Assembly (NCBI GenBank): GCA_010692425.1
Contig: JAAHHJ010000004.1
Span: 1-64,000 of the forward strand
Origin: Symploca sp. SIO3C6
Lineage (GTDB): Bacteria; Cyanobacteriota; Cyanobacteriia; Cyanobacteriales; Coleofasciculaceae
Direction of reading: 5' to 3'
DNA: 64,000 bases
In this document: piece after piece, positions 1 through 8,850 of the stretch
Layout of the letters: each line of letters opens with the position of its first letter
How positions within the stretch are numbered: position 1 is the stretch's first letter
Position numbers and translations under genes: made by a program
The notes under the pieces: model-generated
Database searches by the model: none
What the model was told of the DNA's origin: nothing
The model's input: only the letters and a program-made list of their open reading frames with translations

Positions 1-48
1 AGTTTAATGAAAGTCGAGGAATGGGCAGAGAAAAACTTTAAATTTACC

Positions 49-172
49 TAAGTATTTTTACTCAGCAACTGCCTCGATTTAGCGCTCGCCTTGAACTCCC
101 TCAGTCCATGTGACAGTTGAGGGTGCGGAATGTGGGTTTACATAGAGTCATTTATTTATGTCCGACTACTTA
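49..172 (-). repeat. Divergent copy of MITE-like family A
   Basis: The right end (151-172) is the reverse complement of the first 22 bases of the family-A element at 28642, and a TGTAAAC block follows at the matching distance. The stretch starts with TAAGTA and ends with TACTTA. At 124 bp it has the same length as the 28642 copy. The interior is otherwise diverged, so this may be an old or recombined copy. Confidence 0.5.
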
Positions 173-240
173 ACCCCCTGTGTAGAAGATAAATTAACCA
201 AATAATTTGATTTTAGCTATTAAAGTAAATTCATAATATT

Positions 241-292
241 CTTATTACTTATTACTTATTACTTATTACTTATTACTTATTACTTATTACTT
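241..292. repeat. Heptanucleotide tandem array (AAGTAAT on minus)
   Basis: About seven units of ATTACTT on the plus strand. The array overlaps the 3' end of the histidine kinase gene on the minus strand: the last codons and the stop (280-282) are read from repeat units. Confidence 0.9.
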
Positions 293-3200
293 AAACTCAG
301 ACCATTCGTAGTATTATTTGTTCTATTTGATATTGGAATTTCAATCATAAATTCCGTACCTTTTCCAGGTTTAGAAATACACTGCAACTTTCCCTGGTGC
401 TTTTCCACCACAATTTTGTGACTGATGGCTAAACCTAAACCAGTCCCCTGCCCAATTGACTTGGTAGTAAAGAAAGGGTCAAATATCTTCTCAATCACTT
501 GCTCACTGATGCCATAACCATTGTCACTAATCCCGATAATCACCGAGTTGGAGTCACTCATCTGAGTCCGTATCCGAATGCAAGGGTGGGGAGGTTCTGG
601 TTTTGCCAAAGCCTCTTCGAGAGCATCAATCCCATTGCTGATAATATTCATAAACACCTGATTAAGTTCACCAGCATAACAGTTTACTGCTGGTAACTTA
701 GAGTAATCTTTAATTACTTTAATCTCAGGACGTCTGCCCTGAGCTTTTAGTCGAGGTCGCAAAATCGTCAAAGTATTGTCAATACCTTGATGAATATCTA
801 CCGCCTTCATCGTTGTTTCCGAATTATGGGAAAAGTTGCGCAAACTCAGGACAATATTACGGATGCGCTCTGCTCCCACATTCATGGAATTAATCAGTTT
901 TTGTAAGTCCTCAACCAAGAAATCAAGATCAATTTCCCTAGTTAGATTCTCAATCTCAGCTGTGGGCTGAGGGTAAGTTTGCTGGTAGAGACGAATTAAA
1001 GCCAGTAAGTCTTGGATATATTCCTCAGCTGGGTCAAGATTACCGTAAATAAAACTAATGGGATTATTAATTTCGTGAGCTACCCCTGCTAAGAGCTGTC
1101 CCAAACTGAACATTTTTTCATTATGAATCATTTGTGCTTGGGTCTGGCGGAGTTCATGGAGAGCCTGAGAAAGTTGTTGTGTTTGAACTCTCAGTTGTGC
1201 TTCTGCTTGTTGGCGCTCAGTAATGTCATAGCAGGCACCAACATAGCCAGCAAAATTACCCTCTAGGTCATAGTAGGGATGTCCAAAATCTGCCATCGAG
1301 CGATATTCTCCCTGATGATTGCGCAGGCGATATTCCATCTCAAAGGGTTGACATTCCTTAAACGCTGATAGATAAGTACTCATACATTTTTCCACATCAT
1401 CTGGATGGACGCCTTCTACCCAACCATCACCCAATTCCTGCTCAAAGCTTCGACCTGTAAAATTTAACCACTCCTCGTTGAAGTAATCGCATTTGGCATT
1501 TACATCTGAACGCCAGATTGGTGTGGGAAATTTTTCAAATAAACTCAGGTAGAAATCTCGGGATTTGGCAAGAGTTTCTTCTATATACTTGCGCTCGGTA
1601 ATATCTTCAGCAATTCCGGCATAGCGGTATATTTCCCCAGCTTGGTTGTTAACAGGAAAGCAACGACCAAAAATCCAACGGATTGACCTATCTGGTTTGA
1701 TAATACGATACTCTTCTCGGAAGAGTTCTCCTTGAGCTTTTTTTTGAAAAGCTGAAATCACGCGCTCAATATCCTCTGGATGCACTGCCTCTAACCAGGA
1801 GTCAGGTTTTTGATACATACTCTGGCAACTCCGCCCCCAGATTTGTTCATAAGCAGGACTAATGTAAATCACTTGACTAAAGTCAGCAGAGTTGATTATA
1901 AATACCTCGTTAATGTTTTCTGCCAGTTGTCGGAAACGCTCCTCACTCTCTTGCAAAGCAAATTCTGCCTGTTTGCGATCGCTAATGTCAGTTTCAGAAC
2001 CTACCATCCGTACAACATTACCCTGTTCATCCCAAATTGCCTGACCACGGTCTAAAATCCAGATATAGGAATTGTCTCGGCGTCGAACTCGATACTCGAC
2101 AGCAAAAAATGAGTTTTTCTGGGCAAAGTGGTCATTAACAGCCTGCATCACTCGATTCAAATCATCTGGATGAATTCGCTTTGACCATTCATCCAAATGG
2201 TTATCAATTTCATCTTCAGCAAAGCCACGTATTTCCTTCCAACGGCTGGAAAAAAATACTTCGTTACTGACAACATTCCAGTCCCAAATCCCATCTTTGT
2301 TGCCCCGCAAAGCTAATTTCCAGCGCTCTTCACTTTCTCGCGACTTAACCAAGGAATCTTGCAACTGTTGTGCCATGTGATTAAAATTTTGAGCTAGTAC
2401 TCCTAGTTCTGCTGCCCTCTGAACTTCAACTTTTTGATTTAAATCACCATTAGCTATAGCTTGAGAAGCCTTGCTCAATTGGAGGAGGGGCAGGCTTATC
2501 CAACGGGAAGTTATCATTCCTACTCCAGTAGCTAGAACCAAGGCTCCCAAACACAACCAGATTGTAGTGTGAGTATTAGTATTAATGCGCTCCATGAAGT
2601 CAGCTTCTGGAACTACTACCACAATCAGCCAATCAAGACCTTGCTCATCTTGAAAAGGCAGAACCTGTAATAATTGTCGTTGGTCATTGAGCTTAAAATC
2701 TAATTGCTGCGGTTGCTGAATCTGGCTAAGGTTGCCAAACTTATTCTGCAAGTACTGGGCTGCCCCACGAATCAAAGGATTACTGTAATTTATGGCTTTG
2801 ATTCGTTCTACTTGAGTATTTCTATTAGTAATTAATGGTTCTATGGTTGAGCTAGCTACCAGGAGTCCATCACGCTCGATAATGAAAGTCTCTCCAGACT
2901 TGCCGACTTCTAAACTATCCAAAAATTCACTAATATGTGATAGATAAAGCCCTGTCGTGAAAACCCCTAGCAATTTACCTGTTTGATCATATAGAGGTTG
3001 ATTAGCAGGTAGAACGAGCAATTGTTTATCGCTGAAAAAACTAAAAATTTCACTCCACTCTGCTTTGCCTCTAAGTTCAGTATTTTTGTACCAAGAACGA
3101 TTCCTGGGGTCAAAGTTGGGTTTAACTTTCTGCCTTTGGGTACGCTTACCATCATTATCTAGACTGTAAGTATGCATCTCACCATTAGTGAATTTACCAG

Positions 3201-3639
3201 CCGTCTGCAAAATTATCCCGGAGTTATCAACAGTATGTTGAACTGCTGTAAATTCACCTTCCCAGTCTCCATAGGCAATATTACCAACCAGGTTAAATAA
3301 ATGGAGTTGATGCCAAAAGTGGCGCTCTAATAGTTGCTTGTTCTCTACATCTAATTCACCAAGATAGATAGCATTAAGATTAATTTGATTGACCAAATGG
3401 GGTGTTACCAAGTAACTTTCGAGTTTTTGATTGATATGGGCAGTGATTTCGCTACGCAATTGGCTAGTAACGTCATTGATTGCTTGTTGTCCGTTACGAA
3501 ATGAAAACCACCCTGTTAATCCTACAGCTGCCACAATCTGGATCACGAATGGCACCATCAAAAATAGGTGGATGGGAACTCTAATCAAACTTTTTGCAAG
3601 CTGATTATTTAAGGATTTGAATAATATCGGGAGCTCCAT
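280..3639 (-). CDS. Cache/HAMP/multi-PAS sensor histidine kinase
   Basis: Membrane sensor kinase of 1119 residues. Order seen: TM1 (about 21-45), a large extracytoplasmic Cache-type domain (about 60-345), TM2 (about 356-380), HAMP (380-432), then three PAS/PAC modules (about 440-815), each ending in the DITER/DISDRK-type PAC signature. A short coiled coil follows, then the dimerisation/phosphoacceptor helix with AHEINNP, and a HATPase with GYGI and GTGLGLAI boxes. The [18 protein letters not shown]-box is the kind common in cyanobacterial kinases. No response regulator is adjacent, so the partner is unknown. The stop codon lies inside a heptamer array, so the last residues (SNK) are repeat-encoded. 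Confidence 0.93.
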   Translation of the reverse strand: MELPILFKSLNNQLAKSLIRVPIHLFLMVPFVIQIVAAVGLTGWFSFRNGQQAINDVTSQLRSEITAHINQKLESYLVTPHLVNQINLNAIYLGELDVENKQLLERHFWHQLHLFNLVGNIAYGDWEGEFTAVQHTVDNSGIILQTAGKFTNGEMHTYSLDNDGKRTQRQKVKPNFDPRNRSWYKNTELRGKAEWSEIFSFFSDKQLLVLPANQPLYDQTGKLLGVFTTGLYLSHISEFLDSLEVGKSGETFIIERDGLLVASSTIEPLITNRNTQVERIKAINYSNPLIRGAAQYLQNKFGNLSQIQQPQQLDFKLNDQRQLLQVLPFQDEQGLDWLIVVVVPEADFMERINTNTHTTIWLCLGALVLATGVGMITSRWISLPLLQLSKASQAIANGDLNQKVEVQRAAELGVLAQNFNHMAQQLQDSLVKSRESEERWKLALRGNKDGIWDWNVVSNEVFFSSRWKEIRGFAEDEIDNHLDEWSKRIHPDDLNRVMQAVNDHFAQKNSFFAVEYRVRRRDNSYIWILDRGQAIWDEQGNVVRMVGSETDISDRKQAEFALQESEERFRQLAENINEVFIINSADFSQVIYISPAYEQIWGRSCQSMYQKPDSWLEAVHPEDIERVISAFQKKAQGELFREEYRIIKPDRSIRWIFGRCFPVNNQAGEIYRYAGIAEDITERKYIEETLAKSRDFYLSLFEKFPTPIWRSDVNAKCDYFNEEWLNFTGRSFEQELGDGWVEGVHPDDVEKCMSTYLSAFKECQPFEMEYRLRNHQGEYRSMADFGHPYYDLEGNFAGYVGACYDITERQQAEAQLRVQTQQLSQALHELRQTQAQMIHNEKMFSLGQLLAGVAHEINNPISFIYGNLDPAEEYIQDLLALIRLYQQTYPQPTAEIENLTREIDLDFLVEDLQKLINSMNVGAERIRNIVLSLRNFSHNSETTMKAVDIHQGIDNTLTILRPRLKAQGRRPEIKVIKDYSKLPAVNCYAGELNQVFMNIISNGIDALEEALAKPEPPHPCIRIRTQMSDSNSVIIGISDNGYGISEQVIEKIFDPFFTTKSIGQGTGLGLAISHKIVVEKHQGKLQCISKPGKGTEFMIEIPISNRTNNTTNGLSLSNK

Positions 3640-4264
3640 CCTTCCAGAATTTATATATACTGAGTAACTTCATCTGAGAGCAGTTTTGGTGATGCAGCTG
3701 CCTCCGAATATATTGCCTAATTGCAATATATTTTTGTTTTAACGAAAACAAAAGAATAATTATTAGAGTTTTTCTTGCACAAAAGTAAATTATCTGCTTT
3801 CCCCGTGGATAATTCTGCTAGAATCGGGGCAGGCTTATCGAGCTGTAGGTATTACCGCCCAATAATTTAGACTATTTTAGCTTACAAGTTGGCTGGGCAT
3901 AAGTCGATAAAATGCTACCTTGATGTACATTCATCTTACCAAAAATAGCTGAGTTAGCAGTTTTTTGATAATTGGTTTCAATTTATGTCTAATTTAGCGA
4001 ATTTACATTTGAGGGAGTACACTGGTTTAAAGATGGGACTTCCTATCCCAATTCTGTGGATAAGTAGCTACAGACATGCAACTATGTCAGCTGGTTCGAC
4101 TCGTTAGGTATATTCTAGTTCAACTAAACAATGGATAATGCTGCCGTCGGATGCAATCACATAGGTAGCTGAAATCTGTAATGAACTAGCTGAGTAAATG
4201 GGGAAAAATCTGATAGGTCAATCATTATAGATATAAATTTTTGTATTTTTTAATACAGTTTTTT
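3640..4264. other. Intergenic region, no gene seen
   Basis: AT-rich gap between the divergent kinase and glnB. It holds a perfect 9-bp inverted repeat with a 4-nt loop at 3732-3753 and a compact hairpin at 3801-3829 (CCCCG...CGGGG around ATTCT/AGAAT). No supported ORF and no GTA-N8-TAC NtcA box were found. Confidence 0.5.
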
Positions 4265-4292
4265 TTGACAAAATCCTATATTCGGAGATAAA
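4265..4292 (+). promoter_or_regulatory. Possible sigma70-type promoter for glnB leader
   Basis: TTGACA (4265-4270), 16 bases, then GATAAA (4287-4292; four of six matches to TATAAT). If used, transcription would start close to the hairpin at 4295 and give a leader of roughly 270 nt. This is inferred from sequence only. Confidence 0.35.
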
Positions 4293-4294
4293 TT

Positions 4295-4318
4295 GGGAGG
4301 GTGTTTGAACATCCTTCC
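4295..4318 (+). promoter_or_regulatory. Strong hairpin in the glnB leader
   Basis: Ten-base-pair stem (two G-U pairs) closed by a TTGA loop, about 250 nt upstream of glnB. No U run follows, so it does not look like a terminator. It could be a transcript-stabilising or regulatory 5' structure. It does not match the glutamine riboswitch consensus as I know it. Confidence 0.4.
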
Positions 4319-4558
4319 GGATTTCTTTGAGTTGAAATCATCGAGGAATTTGAACAAGTCTACTCAAAAATGACCTCGTGTTCTAATGGCACGCCGTCAT
4401 CGCTTGATTAAAAATCGCCAGCAATCCTTGTTGGGGTTGCGTCTGTGCCGAAATTGACCTGGAACTTAAGGGTGTTGACTTACTGGAACCAGATTCAGGG
4501 CAAACCCCATCCCAGCTTCGGTAAAACCTATGACTACAGTAGCGTTTCAATCAGTTAA

Positions 4559-4912
<354 letters not shown>

Positions 4913-4939
4913 TTTTCTGCCTAGTTTTACTATAAGTCA

Positions 4940-4988
4940 GGGCTGATTTATTTATATCAAAACAGCCCGAAAACCTACTTTCTGGGCT
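4940..4988 (+). terminator. Possible weak terminator after glnB
   Basis: GGGCTG (4940) pairs with CAGCCC (ends 4968), and an alternative AGCCC/GGGCT pairing reaches 4988. No clean U tract follows, so this is only a candidate 3' structure. Confidence 0.3.
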
Positions 4989-5147
4989 ATTTAATGTAAT
5001 TCTATTTGGATTGATATCTGGCACTATTGCCATTAGCTGTAGGGTAAGCAGTTTTTCCCTAAGCAATAACACCCAACATAAACAAGAATGCTACAAATAA
5101 TCTAAATTCAAGTAGTAAACAAAAAGTAATAGGTGATAGCAAGAAAA

Positions 5148-5185
5148 CTTATTACCTATTACTTATTACTTATTACTTATTACTT
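5148..5185. repeat. Heptanucleotide tandem array (AAGTAAT on minus)
   Basis: About five ATTACTT units (first one ATTACCT) on the plus strand, some 50 nt downstream of the psb35 stop codon. Confidence 0.9.
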
Positions 5186-5237
5186 AAAAGAAGCCAAGAG
5201 CTTAAATTCTTGGCTCCTTTGAGTGTTGGCAGATTGA

Positions 5238-5465
5238 TTAGTTGGGCAAATTGCTGCTGGTATAAGTATCCAGAGCATAGGCAGGAGTACGCTGAGTGTA
5301 GTCAATCTCAGTGCCAGTGACAAACTCAGCCAGATTTTCAAAAGACTCGGAGCGCCAGTTACGCTCGTGGATAGGCTTAGTTTGCTCACCACGGAAATAA
5401 GCTTGAGTACCAATAACAGCAGCAGCAACCCAACCAATTACAAACAGGGAAATAACGATAATCAT
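5238..5465 (-). CDS. psb35: Photosystem II assembly protein Psb35-like
   Basis: Small thylakoid membrane protein of 75 residues with a single N-terminal TM helix (about 2-22), then a conserved-looking QAYFRGEQTKPIHERNW segment and a Ser/Tyr/Thr-rich tail. I recognise it as the family named Psb35 (Synechocystis Ssl2148 type), which stabilises the CP47 module with Hlips; the identification is from memory. A GAGG ribosome site precedes the ATG. It lies 60 nt downstream of psb34 on the same strand, which fits co-transcription of two PSII assembly genes. If it is not Psb35, it is still a conserved cyanobacterial one-TM protein. Confidence 0.65.
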   Translation of the reverse strand: MIIVISLFVIGWVAAAVIGTQAYFRGEQTKPIHERNWRSESFENLAEFVTGTEIDYTQRTPAYALDTYTSSNLPN

Positions 5466-5525
5466 GGTTTTCCTCTAAATAGTTTTAGTGTTGTGAAAGT
5501 GAACCAGAGAAGAATTGAGAGTGAT

Positions 5526-5696
5526 TTAGCTGACGCCTAGAGCCGTTAAAACTAGCAAGCTGACGAACAGAGTTGCCATCGCGCCCAATAGAGCATAGCG
5601 GCGTTGCTCCTCGAAGTTTGGATAAGAAGAGTAATAGATTTGAGGTTCGGTGGCGTAGTTGTTTAGGATGCCGTCTTCGTTAGTAGTGGTATACAT
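5526..5696 (-). CDS. psb34: Photosystem II assembly protein Psb34 (Hlip-like)
   Basis: Protein of 56 residues: a hydrophilic N-terminal arm starting MYTTTNEDGILNNYA, the motif YPNFEEQRRYALLGAMAT, and one C-terminal TM helix (about 35-55). This is the Psb34 / Ssl1498-type Hlip-like family, which binds CP47 during PSII assembly and competes with HliA/HliB. It sits directly upstream of psb35. The region before the ATG lacks a Shine-Dalgarno sequence (the mRNA reads CCTCC; AGGAGG is on the opposite strand), so start recognition may be unusual. A 25-bp palindrome lies 39 nt upstream. Confidence 0.85.
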   Translation of the reverse strand: MYTTTNEDGILNNYATEPQIYYSSYPNFEEQRRYALLGAMATLFVSLLVLTALGVS

Positions 5697-5734
5697 AGGA
5701 GGTTTTTTTGTGACTTCGTTAACTTTTGTTAAAT

Positions 5735-5759
5735 TTACTGTAACGAATTATTACAGTAA
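5735..5759. promoter_or_regulatory. Perfect palindrome between psb34 and DUF389 gene
   Basis: TTACTGTAA, seven bases, TTACAGTAA: a perfect 9-bp inverted repeat 39 nt upstream of psb34 in the divergent promoter region. The GTTACA-like half on the psb34 strand resembles half of an RpaB HLR1 element, but a full HLR1 is not present. Confidence 0.5.
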
Positions 5760-5887
5760 TGTCAACTAACTAGCTGACTATGCTAATAAATATGACTTAT
5801 CTCCCTCATCAGCCAGACCAGAGATTGCCAACTAAATGTTGTTGAGAGATAATTCAGCTCGACAGTCGTTAGTAGTGCCAATCACGG

Positions 5888-6904
5888 ATGCAGAATCAAA
5901 ATAATCAAGACCGGGTGCGTAAAACCTGGAGGCTTTTCAGGAACTTCGGGCTGGATGCGATTCCGATTATGAGACTTAGGGAGTCTCTACTTCAGGACTC
6001 CCAGCTCAACCTCAACTACATAGTTCTGATTGTTAGCTCTTGTTTAATTGCAACCTTTGGGCTGCTTCTCAACAGCACAGCTGTGATCATCGGGGCAATG
6101 ATTATCGCTCCCCTGATGATGCCTTTGCGAGGGTTTTCCTTTGCTACCCTCGAAGGAGATTCGGTTCTGTTGCGTAGCAGTTTCCTTTCTATTGCTGTAG
6201 GAACTCTAATGGGTGTTGCCTGCTCCTGGTTAGTGGGTACGGTTATTGGCTTGCCTGAGTTTAGGGAGCAGGTTTTAGCAAGGACTCAACCAAATCTTAT
6301 TGATCTGTTGATTGCCGTGGTGGCAGGTGGAATTAGTGGTTATTCTAAAATTCGCCCTTCTATAGGAGATGCAATTCCAGGTACTGCGATCGCAGTTGCT
6401 CTGATGCCACCGCTTTGTGTAGTGGGGCTAACCCTTTCACAGGGAGAGTGGGATTTAAGCTGGGGAGCGTTTCTCCTCTATATGACTAATCTGATTGGAA
6501 TTAATCTCGCTTGTCTATTAGTGTATGTCCTCAGTGGATATGCTCGCAGCAATGAGCTTGGTAGATCTTTGAGTTGGGTTGTTTCTTTAGTGTTAATTGT
6601 ATTGTTAGCAGTGCCTTTGGGACTAAGCTTTTGGCAACTGATTCAACAAGCGCAAGTTGACAATTCGGTTCGGAAAATTCTAGTCAATCGTGCCCTAGTT
6701 GATAGACAAGACATAGAATTTATTGCTTCTGAGGGTATTGATTGGAATAATCGTCCTCCTTCGGTAAAAATAATTGTTCGAGCAGCAGAGACAATTACAC
6801 CAGAAGAAGTGAGCTTGGTTGAGGGGTTAATTGAGAGTGAATTGGGCAGACCATTTAAATTAGTGGTTGATGTTACGCCATCACAGAGAGTTGAATCTCA
6901 ATGA
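5888..6904 (+). CDS. DUF389 family membrane protein
   Basis: Integral membrane protein of 338 residues. After a short N-terminal cytoplasmic stretch it has about six hydrophobic helices between residues 40 and 255. These carry the DUF389 core NSTAVIIGAMIIAPLMMP and the later SIGDAIPGTAIAVALMPPL. A soluble C-terminal tail follows (about 255-338). DUF389 proteins are widespread and functionally undefined; a transporter-like role is only inferred. It is divergent from psb34 across a palindrome. No clear ribosome site precedes the ATG. Confidence 0.9.
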   Translation: MQNQNNQDRVRKTWRLFRNFGLDAIPIMRLRESLLQDSQLNLNYIVLIVSSCLIATFGLLLNSTAVIIGAMIIAPLMMPLRGFSFATLEGDSVLLRSSFLSIAVGTLMGVACSWLVGTVIGLPEFREQVLARTQPNLIDLLIAVVAGGISGYSKIRPSIGDAIPGTAIAVALMPPLCVVGLTLSQGEWDLSWGAFLLYMTNLIGINLACLLVYVLSGYARSNELGRSLSWVVSLVLIVLLAVPLGLSFWQLIQQAQVDNSVRKILVNRALVDRQDIEFIASEGIDWNNRPPSVKIIVRAAETITPEEVSLVEGLIESELGRPFKLVVDVTPSQRVESQ

Positions 6905-7086
6905 ATTATGAGCCATGTTTGCGCAACACGTGCCGAGCGTATACCATGACCCATGAGCTATGAACATTCTCAGAAAACTCATTTAACTCTTAGGCAAACT
7001 TCAGCCATTGATTAGAACTAACTCAGAATCAACCAGCATCCTATGAAGGTAAGTCAAACAGATTCAACTTCACAGGAGAGCAAACA

Positions 7087-7551
7087 ATGTTATTAAACCG
7101 CTTAGCATCCAGCGTACTCGCATCCGTTGTAATCTTAGGCAGCATTGGCACAACAGTCATTAATCCCTCTACAGCAGTGGCTAAGCCCTCAGGAGATTCT
7201 ACCCAACTAACAGCTGCAAATATCATTGCCACCGGGACATTTGTCAATGTCGAACAAAACCATCCTACCAGTGGCACAGCTCGCATTATCAACGAAAACG
7301 GAAAGCGTTATCTGGAGTTTGAGCAAGGGTTTAAGACAGCTAATGGTCCTGAGGTGAAAGTTATTCTCCATCGTAATAATACAGTACCCGTCAGCGTAAA
7401 TGAGCAAGACTACGTAACTCTGGCTCCCCTACAAAGTACCAGTGGTGCCCAACGTTATGCTATTCCTGACGACTGGAATCTTGATCAATTTAAAGCTGTA
7501 GCCATCTGGTGTAAGCGGTTCAATGTTACCTTTGGCTATGCCAGTCTCTAA
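7087..7551 (+). CDS. DM13 domain secreted protein
   Basis: Protein of 154 residues with a Sec signal peptide (cleavage near ASTAVA, about residue 32) and one DM13 domain (about 50-154): GTFVNVEQNHPTSGTARI, then an FKTANGPEVKVIL core, and YAIPDDWNL..AVAIWCKRFNVTFGYASL at the end. DM13 domains are proposed to take part in extracytoplasmic redox reactions; the conserved Cys of IWCKRF is present. A good AGGAGA site precedes the ATG. It is single-gene, with a strong hairpin 220 nt downstream. Confidence 0.88.
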   Translation: MLLNRLASSVLASVVILGSIGTTVINPSTAVAKPSGDSTQLTAANIIATGTFVNVEQNHPTSGTARIINENGKRYLEFEQGFKTANGPEVKVILHRNNTVPVSVNEQDYVTLAPLQSTSGAQRYAIPDDWNLDQFKAVAIWCKRFNVTFGYASL

Positions 7552-7772
7552 CAAGATTGCCTGCCCAATCATAGAGTTGGCAGAGGCACCCTTAATCTAG
7601 TAGGACTTTGATGTAGATGCACTCAGGCACCTTAGTTGGTAGAACTATGTGGTAGATGCTTCCCCAGATTCAAGCAGATATAAAGTAAACCGCTGTCTTT
7701 AGGCGATACGAGTATACATTGAACACTCTCAGTGTAGGTAGAGGCAGTATCAAATTAGACAGTTTCCCAATT

Positions 7773-7811
7773 AAAAATTACCCATCTGGCTAATACAGGT
7801 GGGTAATTTTT
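7773..7811 (+). terminator. Long hairpin, probable terminator
   Basis: A perfect 12-bp stem (AAAAATTACCCA with its complement) continues inward with four more pairs to a 7-nt loop, and the right arm ends in a T run. It is the likely transcription stop after the DM13 gene and would work in both directions. It directly abuts the TnpB fossil. Confidence 0.7.
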
Positions 7812-7962
7812 GATTACCCACCTTCACATTAATATCGACAAACCAATCCCTGAATCGACAGCAGCGGAGGATGTAATTAGTGTAGATTTGGGTCGCACTG
7901 ATATCGCCAGTACATCAGAAGGCGATTCCTGGTCCGGAAAAAGTATCACGAAGCTGCTTTAA
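7812..7962 (+). pseudogene. TnpB (IS200/IS605 family) remnant
   Basis: An open frame ending at the TAA of 7960-7962 encodes ISVDLGRTDIASTSEGD followed by SWSGKSIT. This is the RuvC-I region of a TnpB/OrfB protein, including its catalytic Asp in VDLG. Only about 50 codons remain, with no start codon, zinc finger or C-terminal RuvC motifs, so it is a dead fragment. The upstream terminator-like hairpin may also derive from the element. Confidence 0.75.
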
Positions 7963-8063
7963 ACTATTAGGTATTGCACCTCTGACTCTCCTAGCGATAA
8001 TAATGTTACTTTTATTGAAGAACTAAATTGTCGTGGGTAGATTTTCTGTCGAAGAGGTTAATT

Positions 8064-8564
8064 ATGACTTTCGCCGCTAACCAGGGTGATCATGCAAATG
8101 TCTACCTGAAAGAAGCTGCTATGGAGACTGTGAATGCTGTTGAGAACCTAAGCACTGATGAACAACTAGCTCTGCTGTGGGTAATTTACCAAGCTCTAGG
8201 CAGTTCCATTACCAGTGTACCTCCTGGTCCAGCACGACTGTTCTTAACTGGAGGGTTGCTACTTCAAATCAAGCAAATGTCTCAGTTTGAACAATTGCAG
8301 GTGATGCGAGAATTGGTGATTGGAGTAGACAACCCCATTACCCGCCAATACGGAATGTTCTCAGAAAAAACTAAATTGGTTTTTTGGTCTCAGCTGTTTG
8401 AGTGGATGGGTACAGGTGAGGTTATCGCTTTGCCAAATGGCTACAAGCTTTCACCAGCATCGGAGAAGATCTTTAAACAGATTGCTTCGCTAGACTTTAG
8501 TGAGCAGATCGCAGTTCTAAGAAAAATGGTGATCAACATGGGAATTGACCCCTTAGCTAATTAA
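8064..8564 (+). CDS. Helical carotenoid protein (OCP N-terminal domain family)
   Basis: Protein of 166 residues that matches only the alpha-helical carotenoid-binding N-terminal domain of orange carotenoid protein: LSTDEQLALLWVIYQALG, LLLQIKQMSQFEQLQVMREL, TKLVFWSQL and the closing RKMVINMGIDP. No NTF2-like C-terminal domain follows, so it belongs with the HCPs, which bind a keto-carotenoid and act as singlet-oxygen quenchers or, in one clade, phycobilisome quenchers. An upstream TTG (8028) is in frame, but the ATG at 8064 has a GAGG site and gives the family-like N-terminus. A small membrane protein gene follows after 109 nt, probably in the same transcript. Confidence 0.88.
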   Translation: MTFAANQGDHANVYLKEAAMETVNAVENLSTDEQLALLWVIYQALGSSITSVPPGPARLFLTGGLLLQIKQMSQFEQLQVMRELVIGVDNPITRQYGMFSEKTKLVFWSQLFEWMGTGEVIALPNGYKLSPASEKIFKQIASLDFSEQIAVLRKMVINMGIDPLAN

Positions 8565-8673
8565 TACAGGAAGCCAGTAGCAAGTTCAAAATCATCAGTA
8601 TTATTGAAATAGAACAAATTGAGCATCCCCGATTAATTATTGAATTCTTGGCATCTAGCAGGAGGAATAAATA

Positions 8674-8850
8674 ATGGAGCTAGGATTGATGATTTGGCTG
8701 ACAGAAGCAGTAATGTTTTTGTCAATACTAGGAATTCCGATAGCCCTATTTGCTATTTATCGGGGCATAAAAACTTATCAAACTAATGGAAATTTAAAAC
8801 AGCAACAGGAAACTGTCAATGGCAAAGACGACAAACTTTTAGAGACCTAA
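8674..8850 (+). CDS. Small one-TM membrane protein
   Basis: Encodes 58 residues after a near-perfect AGGAGG site (8661-8666). One hydrophobic helix (about 4-30) is followed by a polar, Gln/Lys/Asp-rich tail. I do not recognise the family. Position and strand suggest co-expression with the helical carotenoid protein upstream. The strong ribosome site and clean stop make it a credible gene; its function is unknown. Confidence 0.65.
   Translation: MELGLMIWLTEAVMFLSILGIPIALFAIYRGIKTYQTNGNLKQQQETVNGKDDKLLET

Noticed and set aside
4295-4318. Glutamine riboswitch before glnB
   Set aside because: The hairpin is strong but the conserved core expected of that riboswitch class was not found around it.
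4386-4457. 23-residue Arg-rich ORF (MARRHRLIKN...) upstream of glnB
   Set aside because: There is no ribosome site and no evidence of conservation; it could be a leader peptide but cannot be supported.
5694-5700. AGGAGG next to the psb34 start
   Set aside because: It is on the plus strand; the psb34 mRNA is the complement, so it is not a ribosome site.
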